A stretch of DNA of 64,000 nucleotides from an uncultured Eubacteriales bacterium. Its GTDB lineage: Bacteria > Bacillota > Clostridia > Oscillospirales > CAG-272. This document shows, one piece after another, positions 24,926 to 33,943 of this stretch. Position 1 is the first letter of the stretch. Every line of letters starts with the position of its first letter. The DNA lies in contig CAKRSS010000003.1 of the NCBI GenBank assembly GCA_934401725.1, forward strand, positions 1-64,000, in the 5' to 3' direction. The position numbers and the translations under genes were made by a program. The notes beneath the pieces were generated by a model. It was not told the DNA's origin and ran no database searches. It worked only from the letters and a program-made list of their open reading frames with translations.

Positions 24926-25606
24926 ATGACAGGCTTGAAAGACGTAAAAGGCGTGATTTTTGACTTCAACGGCACGTTGATCTTCGACTCGCACATTCAC
25001 CGCGCGGTCTGGCGCGATTTTATACCCGCCCACACCGGCCGGCACATAACCGACGACGAGGTCGACCGAAAAATGCTCGGCCGCGACAACGCGCACATAC
25101 TTCACGACTATCTCGGCGAAATTTCGGACGAAGAGACCGAGCGTCTCACCTACGAAAAGGAAGCCGAATACCGCCGCCGCTGTCTGACCGACCCCACGTT
25201 TCACCTCATAAGCGGAGCCGCCGCCTTTCTCGACCTTCTCAAAGAAAAGAAAGTGCCGGTGACAATCGCCACCGGCTCTGAAAGACTCAACATTGAGTTT
25301 TATTTTGAACATCTTGACCTTGCACGATGGTTTGACCCCGCCCGCGTGGTGTACGACGACGGTACCTTCCCCGGTAAGCCGGAACCCGACATATACCGTA
25401 TCGCCGCGTCACGCTTAGGCCTCGCTACCCGTGAATGTCTCGTCTTTGAGGACTCCTTTTCGGGCATACGCGCCGCTCATAACGCCGGTATAGGGCACGT
25501 AGTGGCAGTCAGCGAGGTGTCTCCGGCACCGAATTACGAGTGCTCTGGGGGCGTTGACACAATTCTTCACAATTTTGACAACGCAGCCGAGCTGTTCGCT
25601 TTCTAA
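24926..25606 (+). CDS. HAD family hydrolase (beta-phosphoglucomutase/phosphatase-like)
   Basis: 226 residues from the ATG at 24926 (MTGLKDVKGVIFDFNGTL; GAAAGG upstream). Motif I reads DFNGT: the nucleophile Asp is present, but the second Asp (acid/base) is Asn. Motif II is TIATGSERLN, the Lys region is FPGKPEPDIY and motif IV is CLVFEDSFSGIRAAH. A helical cap lies between residues 25 and 90. Likely acts on a small phosphorylated sugar. The Asn variant occurs in other Firmicutes members and may slow turnover. Confidence 0.88.
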   Translation: MTGLKDVKGVIFDFNGTLIFDSHIHRAVWRDFIPAHTGRHITDDEVDRKMLGRDNAHILHDYLGEISDEETERLTYEKEAEYRRRCLTDPTFHLISGAAAFLDLLKEKKVPVTIATGSERLNIEFYFEHLDLARWFDPARVVYDDGTFPGKPEPDIYRIAASRLGLATRECLVFEDSFSGIRAAHNAGIGHVVAVSEVSPAPNYECSGGVDTILHNFDNAAELFAF

Positions 25607-25614
25607 TTTGATTT

Positions 25615-26325
25615 TCAGCATGGTACTATCGCTCCTTTGTGTTTTTCAAGAATTGAAATCAGTGTGTTTCTGATTATAAGCTGTCCCTTTTCGTTGGGAT
25701 GGATGCCGTCCTCGCAGTAGAGATCGTCTATGCGGCGGTTGGCGAGAAACGCTCCTCGCAGATCGACGCAGACACAGCCGTTCTCGGCCGCGAGTCCCTC
25801 GATGGCGCGGGAGTAGTTCTCCTGATAACGGTAGATGGTGTTGGCGTCGCCCAGCCAGTGAAGGATGGCGTCGCGGTCGAGTCCGTCACGGCAGACCCAG
25901 TCGAGATACCGCTCGGGGCAGACCGGCGGAAGCGTCGACATGACGGGGCTTATGCCGTGGTCGCGCAGTAGCTTTATCAGCTGACGGTAAATGTCGGTGA
26001 ACTTGGAGATGGGGGTTTTAGGACTGTGCTCGTCGTCGGGACGCGCCGCAACCTCGGACCAGTCAAAGTCGGAGTCGTTGCCGCCCAGCTCGAGCATCAC
26101 AGCGTCGCTGCGATTCCCCTTCTGAAGGTACTTGTCGACATAATCATAGCCCCGCTCGACGGTGCAACCGAAGCGCGACAGGTTTGTCACCTGAATGGAA
26201 TACATCTGTGCAATGCTGTCCACGCCGATGGTGTTGCTTATCGAATATTTACGTGTGCTGTTGTTCAGCACCACACCCCGGAGGATTGAATCCCCCATAA
26301 TCGAGATGCTGTGGATGAGGTTCAT
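25615..26325 (-). CDS. SGNH/GDSL hydrolase (intracellular)
   Basis: 236 residues with the four SGNH blocks: SIMGDSILRG (catalytic Ser 13), FGCTVERGYDY, LELGGNDSDF (Asn) and EDGIHPNEKG (Asp and His). No signal peptide. The family covers esterases and lipases, including sugar O-acetylesterases. It converges on the HAD gene with only 8 bases between the stops and has its own promoter at 26359-26387. Confidence 0.9.
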   Translation of the reverse strand: MNLIHSISIMGDSILRGVVLNNSTRKYSISNTIGVDSIAQMYSIQVTNLSRFGCTVERGYDYVDKYLQKGNRSDAVMLELGGNDSDFDWSEVAARPDDEHSPKTPISKFTDIYRQLIKLLRDHGISPVMSTLPPVCPERYLDWVCRDGLDRDAILHWLGDANTIYRYQENYSRAIEGLAAENGCVCVDLRGAFLANRRIDDLYCEDGIHPNEKGQLIIRNTLISILEKHKGAIVPC

Positions 26326-26358
26326 GGTACGCTCCCCTGCTTTTTGTGTTCTGACTGT

Positions 26359-26387
26359 ATTATACCCCGCTCCGGCACGGTTTTCAA
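26359..26387 (-). promoter_or_regulatory. Sigma-A promoter of the SGNH hydrolase
   Basis: Minus strand TTGAAA (26382-26387), 17 bases, TATAAT (26359-26364). Confidence 0.72.
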
Positions 26388-26403
26388 CCTACTGTCAATT
26401 ATT

Positions 26404-26464
26404 TGAGGCTACTACCTCATTTCACGCGGTAGAATCGCGGAAAATGTGCTCTACCTGCAGTAGA
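26404..26464 (+). promoter_or_regulatory. Candidate operator repeats before the XRE regulator
   Basis: Two imperfect palindromes lie here: TGAGG-6-CCTCA (26404-26419) and TCTAC-5-GTAGA (26450-26464). Two copies of GTAGAATCG (near 26429 and 26460) may be -10 regions. They could be autoregulatory sites for the XRE protein; unproven. Confidence 0.35.
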
Positions 26465-26529
26465 ATCGGCCTCTCCCGGAGGGGGAAACGGGCGTCGCGC
26501 TCAAATTCTGAAGGTTTGGAAGGTGAAAG

Positions 26530-27378
26530 ATGACTGAAAACGACCTCAAGCAAAACATTGCCCGCAACATTGCGGCGTTGCGTCGTGCCTACAACATGAC
26601 GCAGGCGGAGCTCGCCGAAAAGCTGAGCTACTCCGACAAGTCCATATCAAAATGGGAACGCGGGGACGGTCTGCCCGACGTCTTTGTCCTGACCAAGATT
26701 GCTTCTCTTTTCGGCGTCACCGTCAACGACCTGCTTGCCCGCGAAACTCCCGAACCGCAAACGCCTGCCCCAGTGCAGAAAAGCATTTTGCGCTCGCGTC
26801 ACTCGCTCATCACCGCGCTGTCGGTAGGGCTTGTGTGGTTCGTGGCAGCGCTGGTTTTCTTCTTCATAAAGGTGTTCGTGCCCGAGTCGCCATGGGCGTG
26901 GATGGTGTTCGTTTATGCGCTGCCCGCCGCATCGACTGTGCTCGTGGTGTTCATGCATCTGTGGTGGAAGATCATTCCGCAGTGCCTGTCGGTGAGCCTG
27001 CTCGTCTGGAGCATTGCAGTCTGCGTCCACTTAACAGCTGTATTACCCGGCGTGCGGAACGTCACTATGATATATGTGGCGGCAGGCGTGTTCCAGGTGC
27101 TGGTGATACTGTGGTACGCCTATCAGTACGTGCGGCTGAAGTGGCACCTCACCTTCCGTCCCGGCAAGTCCGGAGCGGACTCCGCCAAGGCGGCAAAGGA
27201 GCAGAACAGCTCCACTGACAGTGAGTCTGTGGCCGACAGCGCGTCGGCTGACCATGCGGCAACCGCTACCGTGGCCATGTCCGCAGATGACAGCAAGTCG
27301 TCCGCTCCCGCCTCCCCCGCCCCGGAGCGCTCCGACAAAGAGCCGTCGCGCAGGGACGCCGACAAGAAAAAGCAATAA
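26530..27378 (+). CDS. XRE-type regulator with four membrane helices
   Basis: 282 residues. The N-terminal helix-turn-helix (RRAYNMTQAELAEKLSYSDK, SISKWERGDGLPDV, residues about 15-55) is a standard XRE/Cro domain. Four hydrophobic segments follow (about 95-210: LVWFVAALVFFFIKVFV, YALPAASTVLVVFMHLWW, LSVSLLVWSIAVCVHL, YVAAGVFQVLVILWYAYQYV). The tail is Ser/Ala/Asp-rich. A membrane-tethered regulator of this kind probably responds to envelope or transport state. It is 30 bases before the next lipoprotein and likely cotranscribed. Confidence 0.88.
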   Translation: MTENDLKQNIARNIAALRRAYNMTQAELAEKLSYSDKSISKWERGDGLPDVFVLTKIASLFGVTVNDLLARETPEPQTPAPVQKSILRSRHSLITALSVGLVWFVAALVFFFIKVFVPESPWAWMVFVYALPAASTVLVVFMHLWWKIIPQCLSVSLLVWSIAVCVHLTAVLPGVRNVTMIYVAAGVFQVLVILWYAYQYVRLKWHLTFRPGKSGADSAKAAKEQNSSTDSESVADSASADHAATATVAMSADDSKSSAPASPAPERSDKEPSRRDADKKKQ

Positions 27379-27408
27379 GCATGTTATATTAGAAAGGAAA
27401 ATCACGAA

Positions 27409-28857
27409 ATGAAAAAGTTTGTCTGCCTGCTGGCGTTCGTCTTGTGCTTTGTGATGCTGTTCGCAGCCTGCAACAACGACGTGCCGAACCCCTCAGACAC
27501 TACAACACCCGCCGAGTCCCAAGGCTCCGTAACCGAGCCCGGCTCCAATGGCTCCGACACCTCCGGAACGTCAGAAACCACTGTTCCGACCGACAATGAC
27601 GGCGTCGTTGCTTCGGACGGCAAAACCGAATTCACGCTCATCCGCGCCGATCAGATGGAGCAGACGCTTGTCAACTGCGCCAGCGAGCTGCGCACAAAAA
27701 TCGCCACTGGCTACAACGTTCAGCTGTCTATCAAATCCGACTGGGTAAAGGGGCTTGGAAAAGACGAGTCCGTCGAAAACAATGAGCGCGAAATCCTCGT
27801 TGGCCACACCAACCGTAAGGAAAGCCGCGACGTTCTCGCAACGCTGAAGGAAAATCAGTACGTCGTCAAGTGGGTCGGCTACAAGCTGGTCATCACCGGC
27901 TACGACGACTACGCCGCCGCAACCGCCGTCAAGGCGTTCATGGAGAAGTACGTCGCCGGCGGCGACAAGCTGGTCTTCCCCGCAGACGAGGTAATGACCG
28001 GCACGGCTTCCGTTCAGAAAGTCTACCTCACCAAGAATGCAGACTTCCGAGTCATGTCCTACAACCTCGCAGGAACCACCAAGGAGTACAGCACCCGCAG
28101 GGCTTACATCGCCGAGTCCATTCTCTACTACCTGCCCGACGTTATCGGCTTCCAGGAATGCAACGCAACCGTCCATAAGGATATACTGTCCGGCAGCCTG
28201 ATTTCGAAATACTACGCCACCAATATCCGCCAGCATTCCAACGGCTCTACATACAACTACACGCCTATCCTCTACCTCAAGACAAAGTACAACAACCTCG
28301 AGTCCGGCGTGACGTTCCTGCGCAGCCGCTATACCGGCACAAACACAAAGTCCATTTCGTGGGCAGTGCTCGAGCGCAAGTCTGACGGGCAGCGCTTCAT
28401 CGTGGTCAACATGCACGGCTCGCTGTGGTCGACCGACTACAAGCTCCCCGCAGGCGAGACTCACGATACCATGAAGGCCAAGGCCGCGTACGAATGGAAG
28501 ATTGACAACGCAAAAGAGATGATCGACAAGATCGCCGAGCTGCAGGCGAAGTACGGCGCGCTACCCGCATTCACCACGGGCGACTACAACTTCAATGTAA
28601 ATCACGATGCCTATAAGGTCACAATGCAGTCGACAGGACTTGCGTCGTCGCGCGAAGTCGCCAAGACCTCAGACTCCGGCGGCTCTTATCACAATGAAAT
28701 CGGCACAAAGCCCCCCGCCTCCGGACTTCCCATCGACCACATCTTCTTCTTCCCCAACCAGACGGACGTGTTCTGCTACAAGATCGGCACAACCGAAACC
28801 GACCTCAATTCCACCGACCACTGCCCCGTCTACGCTGATTTCAAGCTGGCGAAATAG
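27409..28857 (+). CDS. Lipoprotein with a carbohydrate-type N-domain and an endonuclease/exonuclease/phosphatase domain
   Basis: 482 residues; lipobox LFAAC (Cys 21), Thr/Ser/Gly linker to 70. Residues about 72-195 form a domain with the signature EREILVGHTNRKES (127-140), seen again in two other lipoproteins here and resembling the N-terminal domain of glycoside hydrolases (GH20b/GH67N type). Residues 211-482 are an endonuclease/exonuclease/phosphatase fold: FRVMSYNLAG, DVIGFQECN (metal Glu 250), GDYNFNVNHD and STDHCPVYADF. The substrate could be extracellular DNA, a phospholipid or a sugar phosphate. It is outside the membrane. Confidence 0.82.
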   Translation: MKKFVCLLAFVLCFVMLFAACNNDVPNPSDTTTPAESQGSVTEPGSNGSDTSGTSETTVPTDNDGVVASDGKTEFTLIRADQMEQTLVNCASELRTKIATGYNVQLSIKSDWVKGLGKDESVENNEREILVGHTNRKESRDVLATLKENQYVVKWVGYKLVITGYDDYAAATAVKAFMEKYVAGGDKLVFPADEVMTGTASVQKVYLTKNADFRVMSYNLAGTTKEYSTRRAYIAESILYYLPDVIGFQECNATVHKDILSGSLISKYYATNIRQHSNGSTYNYTPILYLKTKYNNLESGVTFLRSRYTGTNTKSISWAVLERKSDGQRFIVVNMHGSLWSTDYKLPAGETHDTMKAKAAYEWKIDNAKEMIDKIAELQAKYGALPAFTTGDYNFNVNHDAYKVTMQSTGLASSREVAKTSDSGGSYHNEIGTKPPASGLPIDHIFFFPNQTDVFCYKIGTTETDLNSTDHCPVYADFKLAK

Positions 28858-28930
28858 TCGGCTTTGCATAACGATTTCGGCGTGATTTGAGCACGGTTTT
28901 GATGCGATTGAAAAACGACTTCAAAGCGAA

Positions 28931-28978
28931 ATCAATGAAAAAATGCCGCGGCATGTGCCGCGGCATTTTTTCATTGAT
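28931..28978. terminator. Bidirectional terminator with 23-bp perfect arms
   Basis: Arms of 23 bases (core AAATGCCGCGGCA) separated by TG, with A and T runs on both sides. It lies between the convergent nuclease lipoprotein and oxidoreductase genes. Confidence 0.92.
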
Positions 28979-28994
28979 ATAACCGTCTGCGTCG

Positions 28995-30356
28995 TCAAAC
29001 AACTCCGCCGCGCGCCAATATCTCGTGACGCACACGGTCGGCGGGGACATCGCGCAGCGGGGTTCCGGTTCTCCGGGCTATGTCGGCCGCAATGCCGACA
29101 GCCTCGCCCATGGCAAAGCAGGGCGGCATCACGCGCACGGCTCCCATCGCCTCACGGTCAGCCGACAGGCAGCGCCCGGCCATGCCGAGGTTGTCAAAGC
29201 CGCGCGCAATGAGACTGCGGAGCGGAATGTTGTAATCCGACTGCCCCGTGACGGGCTGATAGTGCACGGTGTTGCTCTTGTGTATGTCAACGGAATTCGA
29301 GCAGAGCACGACGCCGTCCTCAAACATACGGCCGCTCATAATGTCGCTGCCGAGCAGGACATACTCGCCGACAATGCGGCGGCTCTCGCGTACGCCAAGC
29401 GCCGGTGCAGTCTCGACAAGGTAGCAGTTCTCAAGCCCCGGAATGTGGCGGCGCAAAAACTCAACTATGCGCGGAATCTGCGCGCGCTGCGAAATTTCAG
29501 CCGCGGTGACGACCTCGGGGTCAAGCGAGTTTATATTCTCGTCTATCTGCGCCATGTTGACGTACCATCGGCCGTCGGTGTTCTCGAATATACGCAGCTT
29601 CTGCGTGCCGCAGGGGAACTCGCCGGTGCGCTGTCCATCGGCGATAACGTCCATGAAAAAGCGCGCGCGCATCTCGGAGTGCTCCGACATGTAGCTGTCA
29701 AGCGCCGCCTTATCAACACCAGCAATGGAGAAAAACATGGACGCCGTCTGAACCTCGCCCTGCTCGTCGCCGTAGAGCGTCTCGGCTCCGGCACAGTGCG
29801 CAAGCGCGGCGTCGCCGGTCGCGTCTATCATGACAGAGGCCGAAATCCGATATATGCCCGCCTTGGTCGAGACGTAGGCAGATGTGATGTGCCGGTCGCC
29901 GCCGGGCGTCAACGCCGTGTCGACAGACACCAGCCGCGCGTGGTACAGCAGCTCAACGCCCGCCTCGATGCACATGCTCTCCGATACACGCTTGAAGGAC
30001 TCGATGTTGTAGGGAATGACGCCGACATGCCCGCGCGTGCGGTAGCCGCAGTATGAGTTGCCACCCATGCACTCGCGCCAACCGATAGCGCCGCCGTCGC
30101 GCTCCATGCGTTCCACAAGTTCGTCATAAATGCCCTTGATTATCTGACGCTTGCCGCGCACGTCGAGACAGGTCATGAAGGTGCCGATAAGCCCGGCCGT
30201 CGCCGTGCCGCCGAGGTAGCCTTCCGTCTCAATGAGCAGCGTACGCGCCCCGCTCCTTGCGGACGCAATAGCCGCGCCGATTCCGGCGCACCCGCCGCCG
30301 CAGACCAGCACGTCGCAGTCAAGCCGACGGACTACAGGCAGAGTTATCTGTTCCAT
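28995..30356 (-). CDS. FAD-dependent oxidoreductase (FAD_oxidored family)
   Basis: 453 residues with the FAD loop VLVCGGGCAGIGAAIASARS (residues 15-34), followed by LLIETEGYLGGTATAGLIGT, characteristic of the family, and DATGDAALAHCAGAE in the middle. The end has FDNLGMAGRCLSADREAMGA and MGEAVGIAAD. No signal peptide. Substrates for this family are mostly unknown; some act in anaerobic sugar or glycan metabolism. GGAGG precedes the ATG at 30356, and two CG-centred palindromes just upstream suggest LacI-type control. Confidence 0.88.
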   Translation of the reverse strand: MEQITLPVVRRLDCDVLVCGGGCAGIGAAIASARSGARTLLIETEGYLGGTATAGLIGTFMTCLDVRGKRQIIKGIYDELVERMERDGGAIGWRECMGGNSYCGYRTRGHVGVIPYNIESFKRVSESMCIEAGVELLYHARLVSVDTALTPGGDRHITSAYVSTKAGIYRISASVMIDATGDAALAHCAGAETLYGDEQGEVQTASMFFSIAGVDKAALDSYMSEHSEMRARFFMDVIADGQRTGEFPCGTQKLRIFENTDGRWYVNMAQIDENINSLDPEVVTAAEISQRAQIPRIVEFLRRHIPGLENCYLVETAPALGVRESRRIVGEYVLLGSDIMSGRMFEDGVVLCSNSVDIHKSNTVHYQPVTGQSDYNIPLRSLIARGFDNLGMAGRCLSADREAMGAVRVMPPCFAMGEAVGIAADIARRTGTPLRDVPADRVRHEILARGGVV

Positions 30357-30392
30357 GATTCATCCTCCGAATTGTTAAAATATTAGCCAAAT

Positions 30393-30424
30393 CAAACGTT
30401 TGTAACTTAAGGGTTTACGTAAAC
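30393..30424 (-). promoter_or_regulatory. Two LacI-type operator-like palindromes before the oxidoreductase
   Basis: CAAACGTTTG (30393-30402) and GTTTACGTAAAC (30413-30424) are perfect palindromes centred on CG, 21 bases apart, i.e. two helical turns. This is the form of LacI/GalR-family sites. No such regulator gene lies in the window. Confidence 0.5.
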
Positions 30425-30470
30425 AAAACGCGCGACACCGCGCGCCTTAGCTGACTTTCAGGTGGGCGGA

Positions 30471-30510
30471 CACTTGCATCCACTTGCATCCACTCGCGTC
30501 CACTTGCGAT
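30471..30510. repeat. 10-bp tandem repeat, four units
   Basis: Four units of CACTTGCATC (two exact, then CACTCGCGTC and CACTTGCGAT) in a gene-free stretch. Confidence 0.85.
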
Positions 30511-30566
30511 TCGCGCCCGACTTCCCTTTCTCCACCGCGCGCTCCCACTCACTCAAACCTCTTCTC

Positions 30567-30643
30567 CGAAAGTTTTTGCGGGTTCCAATGGGGGCTTTTT
30601 TCAAAAAGCTCCCTTGGCGGGGTTCGGGGCAACGCCCCGAGCG
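30567..30643 (+). repeat. Palindromic intergenic repeat, copy D
   Basis: AAAGTTTTTGCGGG, then stem 30585-30617 (CCAATGGGGGC with GCTCCCTTGG, less perfect), then GCGGGGTTC and GGGGCAACGCCCC. The most degenerate copy. Confidence 0.78.
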
Positions 30644-30795
30644 CAATCGTCCTCCGCTCACTATCCCCCATTCCGAATGGGCACCGGACGCGAAGCATGG
30701 CGGTGCTGAACTACAACGTGATGCCGTAACATCTGCGCTTAAACGCCCAAAACCGTACGTCCCGGCGTCTCGCAGCCCCTGCCACGCCCCTTTTT

Positions 30796-30871
30796 GAAAG
30801 TTTTTGCGGGATTCTTAAGGGCGCTTTTTTCAAAAAGCGCCCTTAAGCGGGGTCTGGGGCAGCGCCCCGAA
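30796..30871 (+). repeat. Palindromic intergenic repeat, copy E
   Basis: AAAGTTTTTGCGGG, then perfect stem 30814-30847 (CTTAAGGGCGC arms around TTTTTCAAAA), then GCGGGGTCT and GGGGCAGCGCCCC. It lies directly after the yebC stop and may end that transcript. Confidence 0.85.
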
Positions 30872-30875
30872 AACC

Positions 30876-31604
30876 TTAATCGCAGTTCTCCCAGTTGTGG
30901 AAGACGTTAATGACGTCGTCGTTGTCCTCGAGGTTATCTAGCAGGAGGTTCATGTGCTTGATGTCGTCCTCGTTCTCGAGGGTGACGTAGGTGGACGGAA
31001 TCTTATCCATCTCGGCGGACTCAATCTTGTACCCGGCCGCCTCAAGCGCGTCACGGACAGAGTAAAGATCGTCCGGCTCGGTGTAAATCTCGAAGGTCTC
31101 CTCGTCGGAAACAAAATCGGAAGCTCCGGCCTCGAGCGCTGTCTCCATCAGCGCATCCTCACTCTTGACGTCCTCGCGCAGAACAACTATCACACCCTTG
31201 TCCGAGAACAGAAAGCCCACGCAGCCGACCTGACCCATGTTGCCGCCGAACTTGTCGAAGAAGTGGCGAACCTCGCCGGCGGTGCGGTTGCGGTTGTCCG
31301 TCGTCGCCTCGACGATGACGGCAATTCCGCAGGGACCGTAGCCTTCGTATGTCACTTTTTCGTAATTTACGCTGTCAGAACCCATCGCTTTTTTGATTAT
31401 GCGATCAATATTGTCGTTGGGAACGTTGTTTGCCTTGGCCTTGGAAATAAGGTCGCGCAGCTTGGAGTTGGAGGCAGGGTCGCCGCCGCCGGCCTTGACC
31501 GCAAGCGCAATCTCCTTGCCTATCTTGGTGAATACGTTGGCGCGCTGAGCGTCTGTCTTCTCTTTTTTGTGCTTGATGTTAGCCCATTTGCTGTGTCCGG
31601 ACAT
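30876..31604 (-). CDS. YebC/PmpR-family protein
   Basis: 242 residues, family-typical. It starts MSGHSKWANIKHKKEKTDAQ and continues NVFTKIGKEIALAVKAGG, the YebC hallmark. GEVRHFFDKFGGNMGQVGCV lies in the middle. YebC-type proteins have been described as DNA-binding regulators and, more recently, as helpers of translation through difficult proline stretches. It follows argS by 24 bases, so its expression is tied to translation genes. Confidence 0.95.
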   Translation of the reverse strand: MSGHSKWANIKHKKEKTDAQRANVFTKIGKEIALAVKAGGGDPASNSKLRDLISKAKANNVPNDNIDRIIKKAMGSDSVNYEKVTYEGYGPCGIAVIVEATTDNRNRTAGEVRHFFDKFGGNMGQVGCVGFLFSDKGVIVVLREDVKSEDALMETALEAGASDFVSDEETFEIYTEPDDLYSVRDALEAAGYKIESAEMDKIPSTYVTLENEDDIKHMNLLLDNLEDNDDVINVFHNWENCD

Positions 31605-31628
31605 AGTTAATACCTCATATATAAATAA

Positions 31629-33377
<1,749 letters not shown>

Positions 33378-33472
33378 ATGTCTTTCCGTTCCTTTGCGGC
33401 GTGCGCATCACGCACACGCAAATGCAATTATTTTTTAGTGGTATTACTCTTGATTTGTGACGCCAAAACCGA

Positions 33473-33943
33473 TTATCTTGTCAGGTGGCAAACAGTCGCC
33501 CCGAGAAACGCCACGATCTCGGCGCGGTCGAGCAGCAGCTGCGCGCCCTTCATTCCGGCACTGAGCGTTATCCTGTCGTGGGACAGCGCCGAGTCGTCAA
33601 TGTAGGTTGGAAACGCCTTCTTCATGCCGATGGGCGACACCCCGCCGCGCACGTATCCGGTGATTCCCGGCAAATCCTTGACGTGCAAAAGCTCGAGCGA
33701 CTTGTTGCCGCTCGCCGTGGCGGCCGCCTTTAAGTCAAGCTCGGCCGCACATGGAATGCAGAACACCACCACGCCGTGGCGGTCTCCGCGCGCCGCGAGA
33801 GTTTTGAAAACCATGTCCTGCGGCAGGCCTATCTGGGCGGCGACATGCACGCCTGAAAGGTCGTTTTCGTCCGGGACGTACTCGCAGACGGTGTACTGTA
33901 TTTTTGCCGTATCGAGACGGCGCATAGCGTTTGTTTTATTCAT
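33473..33943 (-). CDS. ybaK: Cys-tRNA(Pro)/aminoacyl-tRNA deacylase YbaK
   Basis: Start at the ATG at 33943 (MNKTNAMRRLDTAKI, 156 residues) with AAGGGAG upstream; it overlaps the recN stop by 8 bases. Family text: VAAQIGLPQDMVFKTLAARG (with the catalytic-type Lys), CAAELDLKAAATASG and GYVRGGVSPIGMKK. YbaK removes Cys wrongly attached to tRNA-Pro. Its place between recN and argS fits a translation-quality role. Confidence 0.93.
   Translation of the reverse strand: MNKTNAMRRLDTAKIQYTVCEYVPDENDLSGVHVAAQIGLPQDMVFKTLAARGDRHGVVVFCIPCAAELDLKAAATASGNKSLELLHVKDLPGITGYVRGGVSPIGMKKAFPTYIDDSALSHDRITLSAGMKGAQLLLDRAEIVAFLGATVCHLTR

Larger units (their letters stand above)
30357..30875. other. Gene-free region before yebC end
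   Basis: 519 bases holding the operator-like palindromes, a 10-bp tandem repeat and repeat copies D and E. No supportable gene. Confidence 0.65.

Noticed and set aside
30471..30510. CRISPR-like array from short regular repeats
   Set aside because: The 10-bp units are directly tandem with no spacers and only four copies.
33378..33472. T-box or arginine attenuator before argS
   Set aside because: The gap is only 95 bases with one short GC hairpin; no T-box consensus or leader peptide was seen.
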